Part shown: positions 24,078-31,742 of the stretch, piece after piece | Layout of the letters: every line of letters starts with the position of its first letter | How positions within the stretch are numbered: position 1 is the first letter of the stretch | Source: an uncultured Alphaproteobacteria bacterium | Lineage (GTDB): Bacteria > Pseudomonadota > Alphaproteobacteria > CAAHEQ01 > UBA3637 | Direction of reading: 5' to 3' | Assembly: GCA_937935995.1 (NCBI GenBank) | Contig: CALGXF010000062.1 | Location: forward strand, 1 to 43,454 | DNA length: 43,454 nt | Position numbers and translations under genes: made by a program | Notes under the pieces: generated by a model | The model's database searches: none | Seen by the model: only the letters and a program-made list of their open reading frames with translations | What the model was told of the DNA's origin: nothing

Positions 24078-24106
24078 TTGAATTTTGAGCCTTTTTAAGG
24101 TATAAT
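24078..24106 (+). promoter_or_regulatory. Promoter of the acidic protein at 24150
   Basis: TTGAAT (24078-24083), 17 bases, then a perfect TATAAT (24101-24106), 44 bases upstream of the ATG. Confidence 0.75.
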
Positions 24107-24149
24107 TAAAATTATTCATAAGAATGATAAGAGGAAAAGGAGGTTTAAA

Positions 24150-24758
24150 ATGGCTATTGAAACGTTTGACGATATAAAGATTAAAGAAGTGGAAAGAATG
24201 ACTTCCCGGCGTTTGACCAAAGAAGGGGACGGTATCGTTGAATATGATGAAAACGGTAAAGCAAACGGAACGTGGTATCAATTTAAAGATGGTAAATTGG
24301 TGAGTTTAAACACGTGCAAAGATGGTCAACTGGATGGTTTGCAAATTATTTTTGATGGGCATGAAAAACCCCAGTTTGTTGCCTATGCTGACCATGTTGC
24401 TTTCAAGGATTATAAGTCAAGTGTTCATTATTCAAAAGTAGGTTCTGAAACATATCCGGATTTTGCGGCGCAAGCGCATCAAGAATTGGATGATTTGAAA
24501 AGAAAGGATTCTCTTAACGGAAAAGAATATACGGACGAGGATTCTCTTATGATGTTGGAAGACGCGCCAAAAGAAAAAGAGCAAACGAATTATATTGAAA
24601 GTGAAGAGTCGAATGTGGATGATCCGCTCATGATGTTGGAGGAAAGACCGATAGAGGCTGAACATACAGATTTAAAAAGACATTTAAGGGAGCAACAAGA
24701 AGTTCCCGAGAAATTATCTGTTGAAGTTATAGATGCTTTAACCGAGAGAATCAGATAA
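24150..24758 (+). CDS. Acidic hypothetical protein with an internal peptide repeat
   Basis: 202 residues, soluble, no signal peptide, strongly acidic. The N-terminal half has a MORN-like pattern (DENGKANGTWYQFKDGKLV, then CKDGQLDGLQIIFDG). The C-terminal half contains two copies of a short motif, EDSLMMLEDAPKEKE and DDPLMMLEERPIEAE, about 32 residues apart. No family recognised. A strong AAGGAGGT RBS and a strong promoter show it is a real gene. It is the last backbone gene before the tRNA-Pro repeat scar and the island. Confidence 0.7.
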   Translation: MAIETFDDIKIKEVERMTSRRLTKEGDGIVEYDENGKANGTWYQFKDGKLVSLNTCKDGQLDGLQIIFDGHEKPQFVAYADHVAFKDYKSSVHYSKVGSETYPDFAAQAHQELDDLKRKDSLNGKEYTDEDSLMMLEDAPKEKEQTNYIESEESNVDDPLMMLEERPIEAEHTDLKRHLREQQEVPEKLSVEVIDALTERIR

Positions 24759-24777
24759 GCTGACGTGTTTATGCCGT

Positions 24778-24854
24778 CGGTCGAACCCACTTTCTCGTGA
24801 GTTCAATCCCCGCAAAAAGAACGGCACACGGTCATTCTTTTTGTATATGGTCCG
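24778..24854 (-). repeat. Left scar: partial tRNA-Pro tail repeat
   Basis: A 37-base run at 24778-24814 (CGGTCGAACCCACTTTCTCG onward) is identical to 43377-43413 in the right-hand repeat array. It is followed by a diverged copy of the terminator part (GAACGGCACACGGTCATTCTTT against GGACGGCACACGGCCATCCTTTCTTT). With the right array it brackets the accessory island in direct orientation. Confidence 0.8.
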
Positions 24855-24961
24855 AAAGAAGAGAAACTGCCTGGCATCCGTACCTCAAAACTACAACATC
24901 CATGGTTTTAAGGGGAGAATCACCTATTAATTTAGGGAATAAATACGTATATTTTGGGTAT

Positions 24962-24982
24962 AATCATGAAGCATGATTTTTT
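24962..24982 (+). terminator. Possible terminator in the island's left edge
   Basis: AATCATG (24962-24968) and CATGATT (24972-24978) pair around AAG and are followed by T residues. The rest of 24855-25063 shows no gene; a TATAAT occurs near 24957 without a -35. Confidence 0.45.
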
Positions 24983-25063
24983 AGTTTTCTCCATTCCTTA
25001 TCATGACAGGCCTATATTCTGCTTCTTTTCTTTCGGAATAATAATTTTTCTGCCGAATATTTT

Positions 25064-25272
25064 TTAGAGCTTGCAAAGTAGTCGGTGCAATTCTATCAAT
25101 TGGTTGTTATCTCCCACTAAATTATGAACTAAATGAACAAATTCGATATCTTGGAATCCGACATCAATACCCAGTTCTTTTTTGTTTCTTCTACAACAGT
25201 TTGTCTGGCCGTTTACCCAACTTCTATGTGTCCAGTTGGTAAACTGATATTAAATTTGCCGCGTTCTGTCAT
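25064..25272 (-). pseudogene. Nudix hydrolase fragment, inactivated
   Basis: Reading leftwards from the ATG at 25272, the sequence gives MTERGKFNISLPTGHIEVG, a TAA where Glu is expected, then TARQTVVEETKK, a frame change in a run of A, and ELGIDVGFQDIEFVHLVHN. Restoring the two lesions rebuilds a full Nudix box (G-x5-E-x7-x-E-x2-E-x-G-I; GETARQTVVEETKKELGI). Nudix enzymes hydrolyse nucleoside diphosphates linked to other groups. The start overlaps the S66-peptidase stop (ATGA), so the two genes were an operon. The C-terminal half is missing. Confidence 0.75.
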
Positions 25273-26345
25273 TTTACCCCGCTCTCTAAAAGAGAAACTG
25301 TCTTTGCGAGTGGGTTGATTTCACATTTAACTCCATAGGGTAAAATCAATTGTGGTACGGTATGACCATAATCCATATTGGTGACAACAGGCATATCGGT
25401 TCTACCAAATTCTTTTAAGACCTTCAAAATAACCTCATCAAAACGAGTATATCCGTTTAACCATTCATCTCGTTCCTGCGTGCTGTTAAATCGGTCATTT
25501 CCGGGTCTGGCAAACAAAAGACCGTTGATACGAGATAAGATTCCTTGTGCCCCTAAATTACGCAACCAATAAGTCATGAAATCCGGGCTGGGTTGCTCTT
25601 CAGAATTTTCCAAAAATAAAACAGTTCCATCAAAGTCAGATAAATCCGGCCACAAAGATGTTCCTATATCAAACATCATCAAAACATCCGTACATCCGCC
25701 AATTAAAGGACCTTGTACCACTTTATCTCCTTGAATATAACGCCAAGGAGTTGTTGGTATACGGGGACGAAAGGGTTGTTCCTCTGTACCCCAATCCACA
25801 TAATCCACAATAAATTCCTTACTTTCAGGTAGGATACCTACCGGGTCTGTGGAAAATAAAGTCTTTTTTGTGTTTTCAATCATAATATCCAAAATACCAC
25901 CATTTTCAGCATAGCCGAATAAGACACAGGCTGAATAAAAAGAGCCAAGTCCAGCCTTAAAACACATTAAATGATTTGTTGTCGAATCAGAAATACCTAA
26001 AAATACTTTCGGATTTTGGCGAATAATGTCAAAATGTTTTTCGTTCATCAAAGGCAAAAGTCTGATTGTATCATCTCCACCGATATTGCAGATAATTCCT
26101 TTTACATCAGGCTGTTGAAAAGCCCACATCATATCATCCAAACGCCAATCCGGATGATTATATATTTCTTGAGGAGACTTCAAAGCATTCGGTGTTGGAA
26201 TCACTTTGACATCAAAAGTTTCCTCTATTTGTCGGACACCTTGTTGATAGCGATGAGGAAACAGACCAGCTGCCCCAAACGATAAGGTAATGGCGGCAAT
26301 GGTATCACCTGGCTTTAATGCTTTGGGTTTAATCAATTGTTTCAT
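25269..26345 (-). CDS. Peptidase S66 family protein (LD-carboxypeptidase / MccF-like)
   Basis: 358 residues. Members cleave the L,D-bond of tetrapeptide cell-wall fragments (LdcA) or detoxify microcin C-type peptides and acyl-adenylates (MccF). The nucleophile Ser is in FLGISDSTTNH; the family Glu is likely in LFLENSEEQPS and the His in TNMDYGHTVPQ. The N-terminal KPGDTIAAITLS is also typical. The overall pattern leans to the MccF/self-immunity branch, but this is not certain. The start at 26345 was chosen because AGGAGAGC lies just upstream; an extension to 26375 lacks support. It is the upstream partner of the broken Nudix gene. Confidence 0.85.
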   Translation of the reverse strand: MKQLIKPKALKPGDTIAAITLSFGAAGLFPHRYQQGVRQIEETFDVKVIPTPNALKSPQEIYNHPDWRLDDMMWAFQQPDVKGIICNIGGDDTIRLLPLMNEKHFDIIRQNPKVFLGISDSTTNHLMCFKAGLGSFYSACVLFGYAENGGILDIMIENTKKTLFSTDPVGILPESKEFIVDYVDWGTEEQPFRPRIPTTPWRYIQGDKVVQGPLIGGCTDVLMMFDIGTSLWPDLSDFDGTVLFLENSEEQPSPDFMTYWLRNLGAQGILSRINGLLFARPGNDRFNSTQERDEWLNGYTRFDEVILKVLKEFGRTDMPVVTNMDYGHTVPQLILPYGVKCEINPLAKTVSLLESGVK

Positions 26346-26438
26346 ATTGCTCTCCTTCTTGAAAAATTGTATCAAAAAACAATAAAAAACAAAACTTTTT
26401 TATAAGAGATACACGTTTGACAGAGGTAATTAATCCAA

Positions 26439-26686
26439 CTATTCTGCAACTCTGTTTGAAACGGCTTTATATTCACCGCGATGTTGTTCATCCTTTAACG
26501 AATATTTTAACAAAATTTGATGTAACTGATTTATGTAATTTTCGGTTGAGGGGATGCTCTCATAACTTTCAATTCTGCCGGCGTCAATTTTAAGGTATCA
26601 GAACTCTACGAGCTGATGAATTGATCTATCTCTGAGATTTTATTTAACATATCCGGAGTAATGACTAACTCTTTTATTTTTGACAT
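26439..26686 (-). pseudogene. Fic-family protein fragment, decayed
   Basis: From the ATG at 26686 the frame reads MSKIKELVITPDMLNKISEI then DQFISS and a stop; other frames continue with LKLTPAELKVMRA and, further on, ENYINQLHQILLKYSLKDEQ followed by HRGEYKAVSNRVAE. These are the N-terminal and pre-catalytic segments of DUF4172-type Fic proteins. Several stops and frame changes and the loss of the HPFxxGNGR core show that it is dead. An intact but different fic gene lies at 39590. The stretch 26687-26977 holds no convincing gene; a 51-codon frame at 26734 has no family. Confidence 0.6.
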
Positions 26687-26977
26687 ATTTAATCCTTTCA
26701 TTTTTCCAAAAGAATACTATAGACGTAATGTTTGATGAAAATTAAACATGTTGACGATATTAACCCCAACAAAAGCCCGAATATTATTATGGTGTATTGT
26801 TGCGTCTGCCGGATATTATCTCGTTTTGAAAATGAACTCAAAACGCCTTTGATAGCCATTAAAAAAGTGCTTATGTTTTATATATAAAAACATTTCCTAA
26901 ATAGTAGAAATATTGATTATTTTATAAAAATATTGTAGAAGATACCTTATTAAGTATTTAAAAGGTAAAGATAAATA

Positions 26978-27751
26978 ATGCTACCTATAGAACGGCCAAT
27001 ACAAGAAAGATTAAATATAATTAAAGAATTTAAGCCCTTAGAAAAACCTACATTTGATGGGGATGAGGATTCTTATCCGTTTCTTGTTTGGAATCTGTAT
27101 CGCCGCGTTTGTGAGGCTATCCAGTCTTTTGTTATATTATTTGAAAATCAACAATATTGTGATTCTTATATTATTGCCGGACATGCTTATGAGGTATGTG
27201 CAACATTAAGTTATTTAAAAGACTGTAAAACAGAAGATGAAAAGCAAGAAAAATATCATAAATATTTCTCTGCTACAGTTTTAGGTCGCTTTATTGCAAA
27301 TTTAGAAATGGATGAAAATTTAGAGAAAGATATATTCTGGATAGCTTTTACCAAACTACTTAAATTATTTTATCCATTTGGAAAAAGTATCATTAAAAAT
27401 AAAGAAAAGTATGAAGAGGTTATCAAGTTACTAAATTATCGAAAAGGTCCAAATAAAGAAAAGATAAACTTATTAAACAAAAATTTTCGACTTATGAAAG
27501 TTCGTGAATATCTAGATACTTTTTTAGATAATACAGGACATATAGATGATAAGACCTTAAATAGATTTTATACAAAATATTGTAATTTTAAACATTGCAA
27601 TATTTTGGCACCCGGTATATTTGAAGAGAGTACTTCAGATGATATTATTGATGATGCATTATATCTCATGCTTGTAATTATAATTTATTTAAAAACAAGT
27701 GGAATGTCTCCTTTAATTGATCCAAGCTTATTATGGAAAAAGCAGAGATAA
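26978..27751 (+). CDS. Helical DUF5677/HEPN-like hypothetical protein
   Basis: 257 residues, soluble, almost entirely helical and AT-rich in codon use. It is the only plus-strand gene of the island. Two features link it by eye to the protein at 35873: an early helix pair (ILFENQQYCDSYIIAGHAYE against ILYKQKNYYACKAIDRIVLD) and a late motif Y-x3-[CS]-[ND]-F-x-H-x-N (FYTKYCNFKHCN against RYREKSDFIHPN). That motif recalls DUF5677/HEPN-type proteins, many of which are RNases or abortive-infection factors. No catalytic activity can be claimed. AAAGGTAAAG is the RBS. Its 3' end meets the phosphatase gene tail to tail, one base apart. Confidence 0.65.
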   Translation: MLPIERPIQERLNIIKEFKPLEKPTFDGDEDSYPFLVWNLYRRVCEAIQSFVILFENQQYCDSYIIAGHAYEVCATLSYLKDCKTEDEKQEKYHKYFSATVLGRFIANLEMDENLEKDIFWIAFTKLLKLFYPFGKSIIKNKEKYEEVIKLLNYRKGPNKEKINLLNKNFRLMKVREYLDTFLDNTGHIDDKTLNRFYTKYCNFKHCNILAPGIFEESTSDDIIDDALYLMLVIIIYLKTSGMSPLIDPSLLWKKQR

Positions 27752-27752
27752 A

Positions 27753-28223
27753 TTATCTAATATCTTTATTATTTAAATACATAAAAAAAGCATCGCAACC
27801 TTCAACGATATCCCAATAGGTTTCATCAAAATTGCCGGTGTACCATGGGTCTTTGATATTGCGTGGCTTATTTGAAAAATCTAAAAGCCGATGGATTTTA
27901 TTTTCGGTATCTGTGCCGACAATGGATTGAATGTCCTCAATATTGCTATCATCCATCGCCAAAATATAATCAAAATGAGCATAATCATGAGGCCTGATAC
28001 GGCGAGAATAATGTTCAGTAAACGGCACATGCATAGCAGTCAACATATTACGTGTGCCATGATGAATACCAGCATGACACATTTCATTATAACCTTCGGT
28101 AGCGGCAGAATCTATCTCAAATAGGTCCGCTAATCCTTTTTCAGCCACCATCTGCTTAAATACAAATTCTGCCATTGGTGACCTGCAAATGTTCCCTAAA
28201 CACACAAATAAAACTTTTATCAC
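27753..28223 (-). CDS. Low-molecular-weight protein-tyrosine phosphatase
   Basis: 156 residues. The P-loop is canonical: VCLGNICRSPMAE with C8 and R14, and the general acid is D125 in KDPWYTGNFDE. It dephosphorylates protein tyrosine or acts on small phosphate esters; in bacteria many act on exopolysaccharide kinases. The start codon is GTG, with AAGGAAAT eight bases upstream. It is the third gene of a leftward run with the GIY-YIG and DUF2075 genes (gaps of 22 and 9 bases). A link to defence is suggested only by position. Confidence 0.92.
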   Translation of the reverse strand: MIKVLFVCLGNICRSPMAEFVFKQMVAEKGLADLFEIDSAATEGYNEMCHAGIHHGTRNMLTAMHVPFTEHYSRRIRPHDYAHFDYILAMDDSNIEDIQSIVGTDTENKIHRLLDFSNKPRNIKDPWYTGNFDETYWDIVEGCDAFFMYLNNKDIR

Positions 28224-28245
28224 GATGAATTTCCTTATAATCCGC

Positions 28246-30306
28246 TTAAATTTCAGGGATGCCTAAGCCTTTTAGATATTCAAATGTCTCATCGTAGTAT
28301 TTAGGTTTGCGGGTGTCGTCCTCTGCATTTCCTTCTGGAACACAGATAATCATTCCTTGTCTGGCACGTGTTAATAACACTCGGTAGGCATTGATTTGGA
28401 ATGTTTTTCGTTCTTCAGAACGAATGTTTTGCCATTTATTTCCGGTAAATGAATAATTACCCCAGTGATTATTTTCCCAGCGTAAATCACCGTCCCAAAC
28501 AATACAAGTCCAGTCTAATTCCAGGCCCTGAACATCAAACTCTGAAGCGGCATCTTCTAAAAACAAGGAGGAGCGAATATCATTGATATCATCTAAAAAC
28601 CAGTGCACCGTATCAGGTTTACACCTAACATCAATAGACAATGGACGTAATCTTTGAGCTTGTGAAGAGACAAGCATACCATAACGCTCAGATCCCCTTT
28701 TTTGTTCTTTAAGCCATAATTTTGCCTTATCTAATGAACGCGTGATCCGGATCGGATATTTATCTCGTATCTCGGTCAATAATGTGCTGGCTTTCTCTTT
28801 TTCTTCTGCCAACACAGAATGTACAAAGTTTGACAACTGTTCTGCTCTAAATGACCGCATAGATACTGCTAAATGCAAATCGTTATTGCGTTGAACATTA
28901 GGTAACTTTTTTAAAATAGTATCTAGTTCACCTTCCGCATATTCTTTACCGGCGAGTTGGTTAGAAATAAACACATTCCAATCAGGGAAACTATTATCAA
29001 TGGCTCGTAACCACTCAGCAATACCTGCTTCGCCAGTGTTAATTTCTTGGCCACCACCAACTAAACAAACAATAACAGCCCAATCTTCTCGCAAATTAAG
29101 CGACCAGATTAAAAACTCCGGTTCAGACATTGGAAAGTCTTGTATCCCTTGTTTACGTTTTAACCAATTTGCCAGTTGTTGTTTTGTCCAAGCCCGCTGA
29201 GCCTCATCAAAAATCGCAACATGTTCCACCTCTGAATAACCATCATCTGTATGTTTTTTCACTTTCAGTGGATCAATTTCTAAGATACCATCTCTTATAG
29301 GTTTTTTCAGCTTATTCAATGATACATCGCGGTAATGATGAACGATTTGTATAAAAGATTTTACATTGCGCCTGGCATCACTTAAATTGTAACGCTTCCC
29401 GGGATTTTTAGCTTCTTCTTGTCTTTTTTTATCACGAGCCAACGCTTCACTTAATACATCAACTAATGGCTGATTACCAGACAGGTATACTGCTAAAGAA
29501 TTGCCGCCGCTTTCATTTTCTTGAAACTGTTGTACTGCGATATTTAATCCAACCAGTGTTTTACCGGCTCCGGGTACTCCGGTTACAAAACAAATAGATT
29601 TTTTATTATTGTCTTTTGAATAATTAATAATCTGTTGCACAAAATCTGTTGTTTTCTTTAAACTCTCACCAGATGCTTCAGTACGGGTAATATCTTCTAC
29701 AGAATGATTGAGATATAATGAACTTGCGGCCTGTATAATGGTTGGTGTTGGCATATAACGACTATGGGTCCAACTGCTTAAATTAACATCTGATTGATAT
29801 TTTGCGATAAGATTATTCAATATTGTCGCCAAACTATGGGTGTTACATAAAATAGGTTCTAAAACTTTATCATTATAATGTGAAACAGATGTTTGAGTGG
29901 AAATTTCATTGGCCTCTGTCGCAATTAAAATTGGTATAATTGTGGCATCATGACTTTCTTCATGGAAGTTTTTCAAATCCAGCGCATAATCCCAAACTTG
30001 TTCAATATCCTGACGGGTGTATTCTTTGGCTCCAACCTTAAATTCCAATACGAAAACAATACCGGATATCAACAAAACGACATCAATTCTTTTGCCTAAA
30101 CGCGGGATAGAATATTCAAAAAGGATGCGTCCTGTTTTATTTTGTAACGTATTCTTTAGAAAAGGGATTTCATATAACCAGGCATTTTTCTGCAAATCTG
30201 TTAAATCAAAAGGACTACTTTGCGCCAAATTTCCCAGAATTTCATGGTCAGAATTTTCTAGGAAGTTTGTTATAGAATTAGAATAAAAGTAGCGTATTGC
30301 AGTCAA
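28246..30306 (-). CDS. DUF2075 helicase-like ATPase with N-terminal PD-(D/E)xK nuclease-like domain
   Basis: 686 residues. The N-terminal part holds D75, E88 and K90 (KRIDVVLLISGIVFVLEFKV), spaced as in PD-(D/E)xK nucleases. A P-loop ATPase follows: Walker A GVPGAGKT (243-250), Walker B VAIFDEAQRAW (about 363-373), and a late helicase motif VI-like NAYRVLLTRARQGM. This is the DUF2075 family, seen in phage-defence regions and often paired with a GIY-YIG protein. It probably moves along or unwinds nucleic acid and cuts it. The start codon is TTG with a weak AGG upstream; no better ATG exists. It lies nine bases downstream of the GIY-YIG gene. Confidence 0.9.
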   Translation of the reverse strand: MTAIRYFYSNSITNFLENSDHEILGNLAQSSPFDLTDLQKNAWLYEIPFLKNTLQNKTGRILFEYSIPRLGKRIDVVLLISGIVFVLEFKVGAKEYTRQDIEQVWDYALDLKNFHEESHDATIIPILIATEANEISTQTSVSHYNDKVLEPILCNTHSLATILNNLIAKYQSDVNLSSWTHSRYMPTPTIIQAASSLYLNHSVEDITRTEASGESLKKTTDFVQQIINYSKDNNKKSICFVTGVPGAGKTLVGLNIAVQQFQENESGGNSLAVYLSGNQPLVDVLSEALARDKKRQEEAKNPGKRYNLSDARRNVKSFIQIVHHYRDVSLNKLKKPIRDGILEIDPLKVKKHTDDGYSEVEHVAIFDEAQRAWTKQQLANWLKRKQGIQDFPMSEPEFLIWSLNLREDWAVIVCLVGGGQEINTGEAGIAEWLRAIDNSFPDWNVFISNQLAGKEYAEGELDTILKKLPNVQRNNDLHLAVSMRSFRAEQLSNFVHSVLAEEKEKASTLLTEIRDKYPIRITRSLDKAKLWLKEQKRGSERYGMLVSSQAQRLRPLSIDVRCKPDTVHWFLDDINDIRSSLFLEDAASEFDVQGLELDWTCIVWDGDLRWENNHWGNYSFTGNKWQNIRSEERKTFQINAYRVLLTRARQGMIICVPEGNAEDDTRKPKYYDETFEYLKGLGIPEI

Positions 30307-30315
30307 ATTTATTAC

Positions 30316-30936
30316 CTATTTAACGGGATATATTTCATTATAAATGTCATCCAAATTTTTCCCATTATATGACCAATAACGACATGGAGCAACATAATAA
30401 GGTAACTTTCTAATCTTTTTAGTTAACGCAGATAAAGAATACTCTTTTCCTTCAAATAAGACCTTTTTGTCGGCGATAACTTCAATCACAATACTTTCGT
30501 CTTTTTCATATACTAATTTGCTCCCTTTAGGAATATTCATTTTTGTAAAATTTAACATTGGCCGGTGGTATTGTTTAACCGCTTCTTTTTCTTCAGTAGA
30601 AACAGAACCATTTAACATTTTTTCTACTTTCCCCGTCGTGATTTCATGGGTAGCCAATCTTTTTAATAAAGGAATGACACGCTCCGGCTTTAATTTAAAG
30701 AACTCACGCTTGGGATTAATGCGAGCATCCGCAAAAGCATTGTGAATAATTGATTCTATTTCTCTACAATCGTCAACTTCCCCAGCCCAAATGCATTCAA
30801 AGGGCAGTGGAACGCCGGTAGAATATAAAGTCTGAAGCCGCTGGGTGACATCTTCTTGTTGTGTTATTCCTATTTTTATTAACCCAGGCATCGCTTCATT
30901 TTGTAATACATAAACAATTTCTTTTTTATGTTTCAT
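30316..30936 (-). CDS. GIY-YIG (T5orf172-type) nuclease-like protein
   Basis: 206 residues. The N-terminal T5orf172/GIY-YIG-like domain shows VYVLQNEAMPGLIKIGIT (modified GIY...YIG), a later Arg (VTQRLQTLYSTG) and Glu (AREIES region, CREIESIIHNAF). The C-terminal half (from about 130) with MNIPKGSKLVYEKDES and VLFEGKEYSLSALTKKI is a small domain often found after GIY-YIG in restriction-like proteins. RBS CAAAGGAGAG. It heads an operon with the DUF2075 and phosphatase genes. It could cut foreign DNA in concert with the helicase; this is inference. The 120-base gap to the next gene upstream likely holds its promoter. Confidence 0.85.
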   Translation of the reverse strand: MKHKKEIVYVLQNEAMPGLIKIGITQQEDVTQRLQTLYSTGVPLPFECIWAGEVDDCREIESIIHNAFADARINPKREFFKLKPERVIPLLKRLATHEITTGKVEKMLNGSVSTEEKEAVKQYHRPMLNFTKMNIPKGSKLVYEKDESIVIEVIADKKVLFEGKEYSLSALTKKIRKLPYYVAPCRYWSYNGKNLDDIYNEIYPVK

Positions 30937-31058
30937 CTTCTCTCCTTTGGGGCAAATTTATTATTGAAAAACAAAGATAAATAAACATAACTAATTTTTT
31001 ATAATTGTAAAAATTATTCCTTCACTGTAACTGACAAACATTCTTTAAACACTATGCA

Positions 31059-31742
31059 TCAAATACTTAATAATTTCAATTCAAAATTCTGTTTTACCTG
31101 TTTCCAATCAGGCATTTTTACGGATAATAAATTATAAAAATCTTCAGTATGTCTATCATAATAGATATGACAAAGTTCATGATAAATCACATAATCAATA
31201 GATTTTTTACTGGCTTTGATTAGCTCGGGATTCAAGACGATTTCATGCTTTTTTAAATAACTACCCCAGCGTTTATTCAGCTTTCTTATTTTTAATGTTG
31301 GCTTCATCACATCAGGAAAAGCTTTTATACATTCTGTAAGTCGTTCTTCAAAAATAATCTCTGCTCGGGTTATAAGCCATTTTTGAAATGACTTATTTAT
31401 CTCGTCTATTTTTTGAGGTGCAGACGATAAAATATAAATTTTATTATTTGATACTTTTATAACATTTTTAAGGGCTGCCTTTTCAATAATAATCTGATAT
31501 TGGCGTCCAAGATATAAAGCAGAACTTCCTGATTCGTAAACCTTGTTTTCCGGTGCATTAAACTGTTTAAAGTATGATAATTGTTTATCAATCCATAATG
31601 TTTTTCGTTTTATAAAATTATCAATTTCAAAATCTTTAGCTTGAAGAGGGGCTTTTATAATTATTTGAAAATCAGGATAAACAGCTGCCGATAAAGATTT
31701 TCTGTTTTCTTTAATTATCCTAAAATCATAATTTTCAAACAT
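31059..31742 (-). CDS. YgjP-type (M48-like, DUF45) metallopeptidase
   Basis: 227 residues. The zinc motif is YVIYHELCHIYYDRH (HExxH) with a further His in RHTEDFYNLL. The preceding stretch LNKRWGSYLKKHEIVLNPEL is the family's invariant WGS block. These YgjP-like proteins are common neighbours of type I restriction genes; the substrate is unknown. The ATG overlaps the hsdR stop by one base (TAATG), so it is the last gene of the RM operon and translationally coupled to hsdR. Confidence 0.9.
   Translation of the reverse strand: MFENYDFRIIKENRKSLSAAVYPDFQIIIKAPLQAKDFEIDNFIKRKTLWIDKQLSYFKQFNAPENKVYESGSSALYLGRQYQIIIEKAALKNVIKVSNNKIYILSSAPQKIDEINKSFQKWLITRAEIIFEERLTECIKAFPDVMKPTLKIRKLNKRWGSYLKKHEIVLNPELIKASKKSIDYVIYHELCHIYYDRHTEDFYNLLSVKMPDWKQVKQNFELKLLSI

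Noticed and set aside
24855..25063. A gene or RNA between the left scar and the Nudix remnant
   Set aside because: Only a possible terminator and an isolated TATAAT are visible.
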